Assembly (NCBI RefSeq): GCF_949774925.1
Contig: NZ_OX458932.1
Coordinates: 496,001-560,000, forward strand
DNA: 64,000 nt
DNA from: Candidatus Methylacidiphilum fumarolicum
Lineage (GTDB): Bacteria; Verrucomicrobiota; Verrucomicrobiia; Methylacidiphilales; Methylacidiphilaceae
Direction of reading: 5' to 3'
In this document: positions 9,521-18,837 of the stretch, in pieces
How positions within the stretch are numbered: the first letter of the stretch is position 1
Layout: each line of letters begins with the position of its first letter
Notes under the pieces: model-generated
Database searches by the model: none
Told to the model about the DNA's origin: nothing
Seen by the model: only the letters and a program-made list of their open reading frames with translations
Made by a program: the position numbers and the translations under genes

Positions 9521-9665
9521 AGTTAGCACACCAAATTCTTTTCCCCCCGTACAAAGTCAGCCCTTGGACCTTGGAAATCCAAAAATAAACAAAAAAAACC
9601 ACATAGTGACGCATTGAAAAAAGGATCATTGATAATCAATAACTTACGAAATTTTCACCAAACAT
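8540..9665 (+). mobile_element. IS-B copy 2, 5'-truncated
   Basis: Starts exactly where IS-A copy 2 ends, with CTAGCTCCATTTGGG, equivalent to internal IS-B sequence near 5588. It runs to an IS-B right end at ATTTTCACCAAACAT, where the outermost GGG is missing before the TolC-like remnant begins. The left ~800 bases of the element are gone. It differs from copy 1 by scattered substitutions and by a diverged stretch near the gene's 3' end, so it is not a fresh duplicate. Confidence 0.85.
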
Positions 9666-9667
9666 CT

Positions 9668-9781
9668 GCTAGGCAAGCGTTGCTGAAAGCAAAAATTGGG
9701 TATCTGGAAGCCAAGTATAATTACAATGCTGCACTTGCAAGATTAGAGTATGCTGTTGGCGGACAATTGCCTAGGGAATAA
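9668..9781 (+). pseudogene. C-terminal tail of a TolC-family outer-membrane efflux protein
   Basis: Thirty-seven codons directly after the broken end of IS-B copy 2, reading ARQALLKAKIGYLEAKYNYN then AALARLEYAVGGQLPRE and stop. The pattern 'Q.LL.A...YL.A.Y.YN.ALA.LE.AVG' is the usual last helix of TolC/OEP proteins. The rest of the gene has been lost, most likely by the same deletion that truncated IS-B copy 2. This is the only trace of an efflux operon in the window. Confidence 0.75.
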
Positions 9782-9902
9782 TGATAATTTGCTTACCTCT
9801 ATAGAGCCTAATTCTTTATAATCCAAATCATTAATAACTGGTTGTGTATTAATCTATAAAATTCAGTTTGTTTCAATTTATTATATAAGAGATACTCTTT
9901 GA

Positions 9903-10310
9903 TTAACTCAGTACGGGAAGCTCCATTTCCATATCACTTTTTTCGTTAAATACTTCTATTTTCCCATCTTTTTGCAATTTACCGAACCATCTTTACAGCC
10001 ATGGTATGATATCCTTAATTTCAGATCTTATCTGATTTAAGAGTTATTTGTCGTTAATCAAACAGTATTTATTCCATTCTTTAGGAGATGCATTTAGGGT
10101 AGAAAATAGCGTTAAATTATCAGTTTTATAAAGTTTAAAATGAGTTCTTGCCCATTTGTAAAGATTATTTAGAGTGGGAAAAGATAAAATATTGATTTTT
10201 CATTGAAGTTCTGGTGATAAATAAGTTCAGTGTTGCCATTTCTACCTAGATATTCTATAAATAAGTCTTCAATTTATACTAAATATTTGCACTATCCATC
10301 AAAAATACAT
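9903..10310 (-). pseudogene. Decayed gene of unrecognised function
   Basis: On the minus strand a protein-like reading survives with few breaks: EDLFIEYLGRNGNTELIYH, a frameshift near 10195, then LYKWARTHFKLYKTDN ... ASPKEWNKYCLINDK, a stop, LLNQIRSEIKDIIPWL, a stop, and RWFGKLQKDGKIEVFNEKSD to a final stop at 9903. Such composition with only two in-frame stops is unlikely in random AT-rich DNA. I do not recognise the family. It lies among decayed glycan-island genes and may have belonged with them. Confidence 0.4.
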
Positions 10311-10755
10311 CCAAAGAACTAGATTCAAATGTTTTAGAAAGTCATATATAAATAATATTATATAAATGAATAATATAATGAATATGAATAGAAAATATTC
10401 TCTATTATATGATTTCTAGTAGCCTCACAAACAAAAAATAATCTAATTTGTTGTGGAAAGTCTTTCAAATAGAAAACTCTTTGCACATGGTTTATTTTAA
10501 GTCATATTCATGATTATATATTTTACGAAAACAAAACAGATTCGAATATAAAAAAATAATCTCATCTGCTAAAGGTTAACCAATCTTATAAGAAAACTAT
10601 TATATAAATATACTTAAAACGGACTATTATACTTTTTTCCTTTGAGTGTATCAGGTTCATAACATTGAACACCGATTTTAAGTATAACTATGATTGCTCT
10701 ATTTATCTGGTGACTAGACGTAATGAAAGTTTTAGTGAGTGATCTCTGAAAGCCA
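10311..10755. other. AT-rich intergenic stretch
   Basis: About 445 very AT-rich bases before the next gene's 3' end. I could not read a reliable protein remnant or structured RNA in it; further decayed coding sequence is possible. Confidence 0.45.
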
Positions 10756-11697
10756 CTAAAAAGGCAATTTAGAAATCCCTTTTTCATTCAATAAGCCTCG
10801 AAGAAAACCTAAAATCATGACTTTTGCATGGTTCCATTGCTTTTTTATAATATAGTTTATAAACTCTCGAACGAAGACAAAAAAGCGAATAATTATAAAT
10901 AAGGTTCCAATAATTGGTCCATAAATTTTTCTAGCGAAGAGAAATTGGTTGCGATATTGATAATATAAAAGAGTTTTTGATTTATTCAGGTTATCCCATA
11001 TGACTACATTAGGATGATGAAGTATAGAAAGTCTATTTACGATAGCTATGGAAAAACCAGCTTTTCTCGCTCTTGTACAAAAATCAATTTCATCCCAAAA
11101 CAGAAAATAGTCTTCGTCAAAATATCCAATTTTTTCCAAAACCTCTTTTTTTACTAAAAAACTACAGCCATGGACATAATTGACAAAGTATACTTTTTGA
11201 TCTTTATCTCTGTATTGGGGAAGGCCCCAGAGATTTCTTGGTCGATGTTCTTGCAAATTTTCTTTATCTATTGGTTCAAGAACACTTGGTCCAACTATCC
11301 CTATGTTATAAGATTGATAATCTTTGAGTTCTTCGAATAGATCATCTAGATAATAAGGAGGATAGATTACATCCGCATTAGAAAAAAGAACATAGTCGGG
11401 AATATTATGACCAAAAGCATATATCCCTTGATTAAGGCAGTAAGAATAGCCTTTATTGGTGTTTAACCGAAGAATTTTTATAATATGAATATTTTGGGTA
11501 TCCTTTAGGTATTCTTCAAGAAGATCAACAGTTTTATCTGTAGATGCTGAATCAACAAACACAATTTTCTCTATTTGATGCATAAAGGTCAACTGTTGAA
11601 AAGATGAAAGTAATGGCTTGATATCTTTTTCTGAGTTATATGTTCCCACAATAATTCCTATTCTTTGGCTATTTTTCATATCTTTGTAAACCATCAT
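10756..11697 (-). CDS. Family 2 glycosyltransferase (rhamnosyltransferase-like)
   Basis: 313 residues. GIIVGTYNSEKDIKPLLSS near the start is the GT2 nucleotide-binding strand; IVFVDSASTDKTVDLL supplies the second conserved Asp; NKGYSYCLNQGI and YVLFSNADVIYP (DXD equivalent) follow. FLFWDEIDFCTRARKAGF near residue 195 is the ED-type motif of rhamnosyl- and related glycosyltransferases. The C-terminus is hydrophobic and basic, as in membrane-associated enzymes. The start could be 11697 or the Met at codon 7 just before the motif. It probably adds a sugar to a surface polysaccharide and lies 3' of a methyltransferase on the same strand. Confidence 0.88.
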   Translation of the reverse strand: MMVYKDMKNSQRIGIIVGTYNSEKDIKPLLSSFQQLTFMHQIEKIVFVDSASTDKTVDLLEEYLKDTQNIHIIKILRLNTNKGYSYCLNQGIYAFGHNIPDYVLFSNADVIYPPYYLDDLFEELKDYQSYNIGIVGPSVLEPIDKENLQEHRPRNLWGLPQYRDKDQKVYFVNYVHGCSFLVKKEVLEKIGYFDEDYFLFWDEIDFCTRARKAGFSIAIVNRLSILHHPNVVIWDNLNKSKTLLYYQYRNQFLFARKIYGPIIGTLFIIIRFFVFVREFINYIIKKQWNHAKVMILGFLRGLLNEKGISKLPF

Positions 11698-11758
11698 TGG
11701 TTATAATTGGGAAACAGCTATTTTTTTTATTTAGAATGGTAAAGAGATAATACTTGAT

Positions 11759-12781
11759 CTATTTTTTAGCAATGAAAACGACTTCTTCTCCAGAAAAAGG
11801 AAAAAAGAATGTTTTCCATGGACCCCAAAAATATCCATAAAGGATGTCAGAAAAGGACAGACTAGGAATAGAAGTTATTCTAGATTGTGTCTTGATCATT
11901 TTGCTTTGGGCAAACATAATTGCTTCACTCCTCCAAAGTGTAAAAACTTCCCCCTTTATTTCTAGTTCTTGCTGAATATGCCAAAAGCCTTGTGGAGAAA
12001 CTAAAACCAGATGCCTTGGAGGCTCAAGTCCACGCCATGATTTTAAGAATCTCTTGGCCAAAGTTCCTGTTGGGTTTGGAGAAATGCTGATCAGTTTGCC
12101 TCCAGGCTTTAGAGCGCTAACAAGCTTTTTGATAATAGAAACAGGATCCCTAAGATGTTCTATGACATGGCTAAGAGTAATGGCATCATAAGTGTCTTTT
12201 GAGAGGTCTACTTCTTCTATAGTAGATTGAATAACCTTTATTCCATTCTCAATCACTTTCCTCGCAGCTAAGGGATCAGGCTCGATTCCTTCTACTTCCC
12301 ATTGTAGCTCTTTCATAAAATAAAGGAATTGTCCATTCCCACAGCCAACATCTAGGATTTTTCCTCTCTTGGCTTCTAAAAAACGACACTGTCTTTTTGC
12401 TTCCAGGTTAACCGTTGGATGAAGGCAAAAAAAATTACCAACAACTGAACTTTTTAGTTTCTTGCCTTCCAATTGAGATTTATAACCCATTGAACATAGA
12501 GAAGCAATCCAGATCTTATGCCACAACTGAGAAAAAAAGGTCATAGATTGAGGCTTAAATGGATCTAACTCCATAGAATCGTGAGTATAATAAGTTTTAG
12601 GATATAAATTAGGGATTTCTAGAGGAACTGGTCGAGGATCCATATACAAGGAGTGACAATCCAAACAGCGTTTATAACCCCACTTTCCTTCAATAGCAAG
12701 GAAAGGGTCTGTTGCATCCTTTATTTCTGTTTGGCCATTACCATTACATATTGGACAGTTGGGAACCTGTTCAAGAAGCAT
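11759..12781 (-). CDS. Class I SAM-dependent methyltransferase with N-terminal zinc-ribbon-like domain
   Basis: 340 residues. The N-terminus has CPICNGNG and, ~30 residues later, CLDCHSLYMDPRP, two CxxC pairs typical of a small zinc-binding domain found ahead of many glycan-island methyltransferases. KILDVGCGNGQFLYF near residue 143 is SAM motif I, EVEGIEPDPLAA motif II, YDAITLSHVIEHLRDP the post-II motif, and LKPGGKLISISPNP the next strand. All core elements are present, so it should be functional. Family members modify sugars or lipid-linked intermediates; the acceptor here is unknown. It is 61 bases upstream of the GT2 gene and likely cotranscribed. Confidence 0.88.
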   Translation of the reverse strand: MLLEQVPNCPICNGNGQTEIKDATDPFLAIEGKWGYKRCLDCHSLYMDPRPVPLEIPNLYPKTYYTHDSMELDPFKPQSMTFFSQLWHKIWIASLCSMGYKSQLEGKKLKSSVVGNFFCLHPTVNLEAKRQCRFLEAKRGKILDVGCGNGQFLYFMKELQWEVEGIEPDPLAARKVIENGIKVIQSTIEEVDLSKDTYDAITLSHVIEHLRDPVSIIKKLVSALKPGGKLISISPNPTGTLAKRFLKSWRGLEPPRHLVLVSPQGFWHIQQELEIKGEVFTLWRSEAIMFAQSKMIKTQSRITSIPSLSFSDILYGYFWGPWKTFFFPFSGEEVVFIAKK

Positions 12782-12789
12782 ATATTCAA

Positions 12790-14010
12790 GTGATAATTAA
12801 CTAAAGGAAAATTTATAAAAGGAGTATAGGCTTTAGAATTTTTTATATTAAATAGGGGTTCATAAACTTTTCTAACGAGATTTTTTGCATAGAGCTGCCA
12901 ATCAGGTAATCCTTTAGCTTTTTCTAAAGCGCTTTTTGCCATTTCTTTTTGCAGTGTATTATCTTTGTAGAAGATTTCTCATTTTTCAGCTATTCTCTCT
13001 GGGGATCGAATAGGGACAATATATCCATTCAAACCTTTATCTACAAGATCTGAAGCTCCATTATTAGTTGTTGTAATAACAGGAAGAGCGCTTGCCATTG
13101 CTTCAGGTATTACACAGCTAAATCCATCTCCAATTGAAGGGAGAACAAAAACGGAAGCTTGATGATAATAAGAATAAACTTTGTCCCGTGAACAAGATCC
13201 CATATAGGTAAATGAACCTTTATGTTGACTTAAAATTGGTTTCATTAAGAAATCAATAGAACTAAGAAGAATCAGTTCCACATTTTTAATGTTTAATGCC
13301 TTTCCCAAGTTTCTAACAGATCAATTTAACCTTTTCAAGGAGTAATTTGCCCGACACAAAGAACTTTGAATTTTTTTGAGGATTGTTTCTCGATATTTTC
13401 TGAAAGTGGATAAAATCGCTTGAGATTGACTCCATAGGAAAGGATACAATTTTTTTTGAGAAGATCCCTGGGTTACGAATGAGTTTTTTACCCGGAGTAA
13501 AAGGGGGACAAAAGAAAATCGATCTGTTCTATTTCATCAAGGCACCATTTTTTACCTTTCCACACATTACTTTGCTTTAGTAGATTGAGCCTTTCGTATT
13601 CTTTTTAAGAGAGATTCCTTATAGTAAAAGGATAGCTGTTTACAGCCTCTCCTAAAAAAACCCTGCCTTCTTTAGGAGCATTTTCGGATAATGTTTCTAG
13701 CAATCACATGAAGCATCATATGCCATAATTTTGCTGCTTTCCAATGCTTTAAAAGTTGTTTTTCCCAAAGAAAGATAGACAGTGGTCCTAAAAAAGAATA
13801 GTGGAAGTGAGGTTCCAATAATTGATTATGAATTCTTAATAAATACTCTTTTAGCCAGAGGTTAATTTCACTACCTTGTTCTTTTAGCGCTAATCTTTCT
13901 ATCAAAGCGGTGCGAGTTATAAAAGCAATTTAGAATGCCTTCTTTAGCCAAGCAATTGACATAATTGTGATTATGAAATCTACCACAAACAGCAACATTT
14001 ACCTTACAAA
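12790..14010 (-). pseudogene. Family 4 (GT-B) glycosyltransferase, broken by frameshifts and stops
   Basis: Pieces of one GT4 enzyme appear in order on the minus strand in changing frames. The N-terminus is VAVCGRFHNHNYVNCLAKEG (near 14000), then LALKEQGSEINLWLKEYLL (13.9 kb), ENAPKEGRVFLGEAVNSY (13.67 kb), SYGVNLKRFYP and FKVLCVGQITP (13.4 kb, followed by stops). SVFVLPSIGDGFSCVIPEAMASALPVITT (13.1 kb) is the donor-binding signature, and EMAKSALEKAKGL is the C-terminal helix (12.9 kb). At least three frameshifts and several stops were needed to join them, so the gene is dead. The surviving 110-codon stretch at 12979-13308 is a fragment and not a short gene. Confidence 0.8.
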
Positions 14011-14453
14011 TAGCCGTAGGGTTTATAGATTAATGGCAAAGGAGTTTGTGGGAGGTTTAAGTTGAGATGTTAAAAGAGTGAGGTTGTATTTCTTCAGAAT
14101 GGCTTAAAAAATCTTGACAAAACAAACCAAATAAAAAAGATTAGCCATTGTCACAAGCTTAAAGTTAGCTATTCCATGAAGAGATGTTGAATACTGCTAG
14201 CGAAACTACCTACCGCCCATTGCCTTGTTTTTTTATGAGTACAAGGCAATAACTTCTTCTTATAGAAGAAGATCTTGTCGCTCATGAGCTTGACCCTAAA
14301 TTAACCCATATTTCTCCAACTTAAATACAAGCCTTAAAAATGATTAAGAAATTTTTTAAACAATCAAATAAAATTTACTATAAAAATATTCGCTGATTTA
14401 CTTTATCGAAAGAAATATCGCCGTTTAGATAAAAAGAAAGGGGAAAAACTATC

Positions 14454-14860
14454 TTATCTCTTTTGCCAATAGTCATCAGCAGTTTAACCGATTGGGATGA
14501 TCCGTTCTGAAATAACAAAATCTGAAAAAACAAAAATGTCTTCTCTAGCCAGCTTAGCAGGCTCAGGTTGCATAAACATCTATAATTAGGAATCCTCCTG
14601 GAGAAAGCTTATCATAAAGAGATTCGAGGTTATCTGTTGTTGAACTAAGAATATCCCCGTCTGCTCAGAGTAATGCCAGTTTTTTAATTAGTACCGCTGT
14701 TTTCTTTATGATTGTTAGATTGCATGATCACAAATCGCGTGCTGGTTTATTTTGATGTATCAACTATCCTCTAGAATCATAGGTGAAAACGTTTCTAACA
14801 TGTTGAAAAAAATGTGACTGAGCTCCATATAAGCCATGACCCTTGAGGAAGCTTTTCCCT
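14454..14860 (-). pseudogene. Remnant of a TylF/MycF-type methyltransferase
   Basis: The minus strand reads DGDILSSTTDNLESLYDKLS, then PGGFLIIDVYAT, then after a frameshift ISERIIPIG, a stop and ADDYWQKR with the final stop at 14454. The TylF family consensus is 'LDGDlYeSTmdaLe.LYpkLspGGfvIiDDY' with a C-terminal 'i..id...vYW.k', an excellent match in order. Farther upstream (~14.8 kb) VRNVFTYDS may be the 'VR.NF.rYgL' segment. Multiple stops and frameshifts show it is inactive. TylF-type enzymes methylate sugar hydroxyls, which fits the glycan island. Confidence 0.6.
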
Positions 14861-15328
14861 GGAGAAGGCTCCATTATCAGCTTTTTCATTGCGTTCTTTG
14901 CCCGGTTCTTTTCCTTAGATTCTGATTTCGATTTACACAATCCACTCCAAAAGACAGAGGGATCCTTTGGGATATTTTGAAGTTGATGAGTCTAGCTCTT
15001 TGGAAGGTTCAGTATAAAAAGGAGTATTGACAAATACTCATTAAGAAAAGATAGATGGATGGCTTTTTTATTTTTCTCTTGTTGAGAGCCAATGTTAAGG
15101 GATCCCCAATCAAGATCGAGGGAAGGGAAAATGAAAAACGTAGCAAAATTCATCTGTTTACTCTGCAATTTTCTGAGCATTTATATAAAGCTCTATCCTA
15201 TGTATGATAGAACTTAGTCGATTTTTAAATCTTGGGTTTATGGCAATGGCATTGTAAGGAATATCCTTTGTTTATTCTAAAGTTTGTTCATTGAAAACAG
15301 TCTAAGATTGTTGTAGAAACCTCAATTT
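14861..15328. other. Intergenic stretch with no assignable gene
   Basis: About 470 bases between the methyltransferase remnant and the 3' end of the beta-propeller gene. Some minus-strand stretches are open for 60-70 codons (for example PKDPSVFWSGLCKSKSE near 14.95 kb) and could be further decayed coding DNA, but no family can be named. Confidence 0.4.
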
Positions 15329-17488
15329 TTAATTACTAATCAACGCATTAGAAATGTTGCCACTTTCATCTTCGGCACGAATGAATAGGATTTTCTTTTC
15401 TAGAGAGAAGGGAATGAAAAACTCTTCTTTTTGAAAATCTAGAATGCCTTCTTTAGGATAAAGGGAGGTAAAATTTTTCCCATCTTCGGAGATTTCCACT
15501 GTTTTTAATCCGCTTCCTTCATCGGATACAGCAATGCTTACACCACTAGTCGATTTATTGAGGATCCGAATCTGTGGCGGGGTGTTATCGACAAAAAATG
15601 GTCTACTTTCTAGAGTTGCTGACAACCCCATGCCTATTGGATTATCCTTTTCGTCAGAAGCTTCAATTTTTAAGACGTAAAATCCATCAGGCCATCCAGT
15701 CGTGTCCCAACTGAATAGACTTTCTTCTAAATCTTTAACTAGCAATGTCCATTGGCTAGAAGACTGAGGTCTAAAATAAATGCTGTATTTAAGGTTGTCG
15801 CCATCCGGGTCAATAGCTTTCCAAACGACGGTACGCAATCCTCGACTTTCCTTAAGTTGGAAACGAGCTGGCATGCCTTGGATTTCAAAATCAGAAGGCT
15901 TCTCATCGTGAGAAAGAAGCTGATCAAGGGTTTTAGTTGGAGGGGGTGGGGGAGGCATGGTTAAGCTGGTGTAAGAAATCCCAGAGGGAAGGATTTTTAA
16001 CAGTTCAATTTTAGGAGGAATATTGTCAGGAAGACAGGCAATCTCCACGCGGCTGACTTTCGCATTTTTCCCAAGTCTTAATTCAAACTGCAAAAATCTC
16101 CCACGGGGACTCATACAATGATCGCCAACAAGCGGTTGCCAGTCATACCATCCAGCTTCCGTTCTAGGTGTATTACCAGTTCTGGTCAGCACCTCTACAT
16201 TCCCTTCTTTTTCCACTTTGATAGAACCCCATTTAGCCATTGAACCGGCGTCAATTGGCCAGGAACGATAGACTGCTTCTCTTTCCCGTTGTGTTTCTTC
16301 CATCACATAAATATGAACAGGATTGCTGGAAGCAATAAATAGCTGCCTACCAGATAAAGCAAAGGCATTATTTTGATTGGATCCTGTTTTTAGCAGTTTA
16401 TCCATTTTCCCGTTGGAATCTATCGAGTAGACATAACCACCCGAATCCGAACCGATAAGAAGCCTGTTTTGAAACCAAAGAATGTTGAAAACGAAATCCT
16501 TACTACTCCAAATTGGATAGGGAACTCCATTCTTTTCTATTTTCCAGATTTCTGAAAGTCTCGGGGGAATGGTTGGTTTGATTGAGACAAGGGGCAATGT
16601 CTTTGAGCTGGGAAATTCTTTAGCCTCCTCCATTTCTCCGCCACCTTCCATCCAACTACCTTCTGGAAAAAACTGAGGATTATCCTGAGGCAATGGATTT
16701 TGTATCCTAGACGGTTTTTTCTTCCCAACTGCAGAAAAATAAACCGTGTCGTGATCTGCCGCTACAAGACTGTTAATTTCCTCTTTTTCAGGATCCACAA
16801 ACAGAACCGATTTGCCTCCTGGAAAGATCTTATAAATAGACCCCCTGTTTGCTGTCCCTGCAAGTAGTGTTCCTTCCGTGTAGAAAAGCAAACAGCGAAC
16901 ATGCGTCTCATTTAGAGTGGCATACACTTCTCCTTTGCCATCTGGAGTCAATTTATAAATTCTTCCTCCAGTCCCTGTCCCGACATACATGTTCGATTTG
17001 TCATCGCAAATGATACTCCAGATGTATTTTTCTTTTGGATCGAAAAAAACTTCGAACTGACCGTTCTGCTTGATTTTATAGATTTTACCGTCAGGGGAAG
17101 TTCCAACAAAAATTTCTCCTTTGTTGTTCATTGCTAAAGCCGAAATATTGCCTTCAGGGAATTTGGCAATCAATTGATAGGAGCTATTTTTTTGCACTCG
17201 GAATAGTTTTCCTTCCGGAGATGTTCCGACAAGACAGCCGTTCATGCCTTCAGCTAAAATTGACCAGGCTTGTTCAGCAGGAAGGCTGGCAATCTTTTCG
17301 ATATAAGGAGAGGGAACAAGAGAGCCTTCGGCTTTTATTTCCACACTTTCTGATATGCCTTGAGCAAAATCATTATAGCTATCTAAAACGATTCTTTGGG
17401 GATGGATTGCCCGCAGTGTGCTTGCAATTGTAAAAAAAACCCAAATGACAAGAATTATTGTTGGTGAGTGCTTAGAGAGAAAATTCAT
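15329..17488 (-). CDS. Secreted beta-propeller protein with C-terminal Fn3-like region
   Basis: 719 residues. The N-terminal ~28 residues (IILVIWVFFTIASTLRA) form a signal peptide or membrane anchor. From ~75 to ~270, units such as GCLVGTSPEGKLFRV, IFVGTSPDGKIYKI, MYVGTGTGGRIYKL and TLLAGTANRGSIYKI repeat every ~40-45 residues, the blades of an NHL/PQQ-like beta-propeller; more blades follow near 350-400. Residues ~560-640 (TVVWKAIDPDGDNLKYSIYF) look like a fibronectin-type or cadherin-like beta-sandwich. No catalytic motif is seen. It probably acts outside the cytoplasm as a binding or scaffold protein. A di-haem peroxidase gene lies upstream on the same strand, 160 bases away. Confidence 0.7.
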   Translation of the reverse strand: MNFLSKHSPTIILVIWVFFTIASTLRAIHPQRIVLDSYNDFAQGISESVEIKAEGSLVPSPYIEKIASLPAEQAWSILAEGMNGCLVGTSPEGKLFRVQKNSSYQLIAKFPEGNISALAMNNKGEIFVGTSPDGKIYKIKQNGQFEVFFDPKEKYIWSIICDDKSNMYVGTGTGGRIYKLTPDGKGEVYATLNETHVRCLLFYTEGTLLAGTANRGSIYKIFPGGKSVLFVDPEKEEINSLVAADHDTVYFSAVGKKKPSRIQNPLPQDNPQFFPEGSWMEGGGEMEEAKEFPSSKTLPLVSIKPTIPPRLSEIWKIEKNGVPYPIWSSKDFVFNILWFQNRLLIGSDSGGYVYSIDSNGKMDKLLKTGSNQNNAFALSGRQLFIASSNPVHIYVMEETQREREAVYRSWPIDAGSMAKWGSIKVEKEGNVEVLTRTGNTPRTEAGWYDWQPLVGDHCMSPRGRFLQFELRLGKNAKVSRVEIACLPDNIPPKIELLKILPSGISYTSLTMPPPPPPTKTLDQLLSHDEKPSDFEIQGMPARFQLKESRGLRTVVWKAIDPDGDNLKYSIYFRPQSSSQWTLLVKDLEESLFSWDTTGWPDGFYVLKIEASDEKDNPIGMGLSATLESRPFFVDNTPPQIRILNKSTSGVSIAVSDEGSGLKTVEISEDGKNFTSLYPKEGILDFQKEEFFIPFSLEKKILFIRAEDESGNISNALISN

Positions 17489-17651
17489 TTAAAAAGACAC
17501 TTTTTTATATCTTTTTTCCCTTTCCAATCCTCTGTTCTTTATTCGGGCAAACTGCAAGAAAAACGATCCGCTTTTTCAACTACCCATAAAAAAAGAACGA
17601 AACTCGCCCAAAGTTTTAATATACTTCAGCCGAGTTGTTCTAGTTGTTTTT

Positions 17652-18683
17652 TTAAGGCATGGGCTTAGGAGTCTTTGCAGTGGAGGGCGGCAAATTAGGT
17701 AAGGTGATTTGCAGTGGAGGCTCTGCAGCAAGGCTCCCTAAAAAACTAACAATTTTCTTCACTTCCTCATCACTTAGATTTTTCCCAAGCTGCACATACC
17801 CCATAGTCTTTACAGCCTCTTCTAAAGACCAGACACGCCCATTATTGAAATAAGGAGCTGTTTTCGTAACGTTCCGTAAAGAAGGAACTTTAAAAACATA
17901 TTTATCCGCGGGGTTTTTAGTGACTTCAAATCTTCCTAAATCCTGAAGCCATTCCACCTTGTGGACCAGTCCAAATTTTTGAAACATTCCTCCGCCAATA
18001 TCTGTTCCATTATGACAAGTAATGCATCCCGTTTGGATGAAAGTCTTGAGTCCTTCTTTTTCCTCAGGACTGAGTGCAGAAAGATCGCCATCCATATACC
18101 GATCAAAGCGTGAGAGAGTCAAAAGGGTTCTTTCAAAGGCAGCGATGGCTTTTGCAGCATTTTCAAAAGTGATTGGATCCGTGTCTTCAGGGAAAGCCTT
18201 ATGAAACATCTCTTCATACTGTGGAATGCTTTTGAGTCTTTGTACGACTAGTTCTTTGGTAGAAGCCATCTCTTTTGGGTTAAGCATGGGGCCCATAGCC
18301 TGCTCTTCTACATCTTTTGCTCTTCCATCCCAAAATTGAGTAAATTGTAGGGCTGCATTTAAAACGGTTGGAGCATTGCGAGGACCAATCTGCCATTTAT
18401 GGCCAATGGATGTCGGAAGACCATCTACTCCGCTGTTAGCCAAACTGTGGCATGAGTTGCAACTGATTTTAGCGCTTTTCGAAAGGCGTGGTTCGAAAAA
18501 GAGATAGCGGCCTAAGTTGACTTTTTCAGGAGTTACTGGATTAGCCGGGTTATCGGCTACTTTTGGCAGTATCCCAAAAATAGGTTTTACTTTGTCTGGG
18601 GAGATATCCTGAGAGAAACCGGAGTAGGTGGTTAGCAAAGAAGAACACACTATTGAGAAGAAAACTATTTTATACTTTTGCAT
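17652..18683 (-). CDS. Di-haem cytochrome c peroxidase (CcpA/MauG family)
   Basis: 343 residues from the ATG at 18683, which has AGAGG ten bases upstream and begins a clear signal peptide (MQKYKIVFFSIVCSSLLTTY). An upstream in-frame start at 18722 would put 13 polar residues before it and is unlikely. Two haem c sites are visible: SCNSCHSL (~residue 75) and GCITCHNG (~residue 220). VNLGRYLFFEPRLS and the late KTMGYVQLGKNL, with a probable distal Met ligand, are typical of bacterial cytochrome c peroxidases. It should work in the periplasm, reducing H2O2 or carrying out a MauG-like oxidation. A Pro-rich tail follows the second domain. Confidence 0.9.
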   Translation of the reverse strand: MQKYKIVFFSIVCSSLLTTYSGFSQDISPDKVKPIFGILPKVADNPANPVTPEKVNLGRYLFFEPRLSKSAKISCNSCHSLANSGVDGLPTSIGHKWQIGPRNAPTVLNAALQFTQFWDGRAKDVEEQAMGPMLNPKEMASTKELVVQRLKSIPQYEEMFHKAFPEDTDPITFENAAKAIAAFERTLLTLSRFDRYMDGDLSALSPEEKEGLKTFIQTGCITCHNGTDIGGGMFQKFGLVHKVEWLQDLGRFEVTKNPADKYVFKVPSLRNVTKTAPYFNNGRVWSLEEAVKTMGYVQLGKNLSDEEVKKIVSFLGSLAAEPPLQITLPNLPPSTAKTPKPMP

Positions 18684-18837
18684 CGCTGGCCTCTTTTGTA
18701 ATCCGTTTTCGAAAAAAAACACGCTTCAACCAAAAACCCAAAGGAATTGCTTTTAATGCATGCTATTGAAGGCTTTATTATCTTTTGATCGAACTGTCAA
18801 GCAATCAAAATGAAAAGATTTTAAAGCGATATTTCCT

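Noticed and set aside
1794-9629. Many long frames in other phases inside the IS elements
   Set aside because: High-GC transposase genes give long shadow frames in all phases; none has a recognisable product.
12721-12942. A 73-codon minus-strand frame overlapping the zinc-ribbon methyltransferase start
   Set aside because: Its first ~30 residues are the GT4 pseudogene's C-terminus; the remainder is out-of-frame methyltransferase sequence.
12979-13308. A 110-codon glycosyltransferase-like frame
   Set aside because: It is the donor-binding part of the broken GT4 gene; matching N- and C-terminal parts lie in other frames around it.
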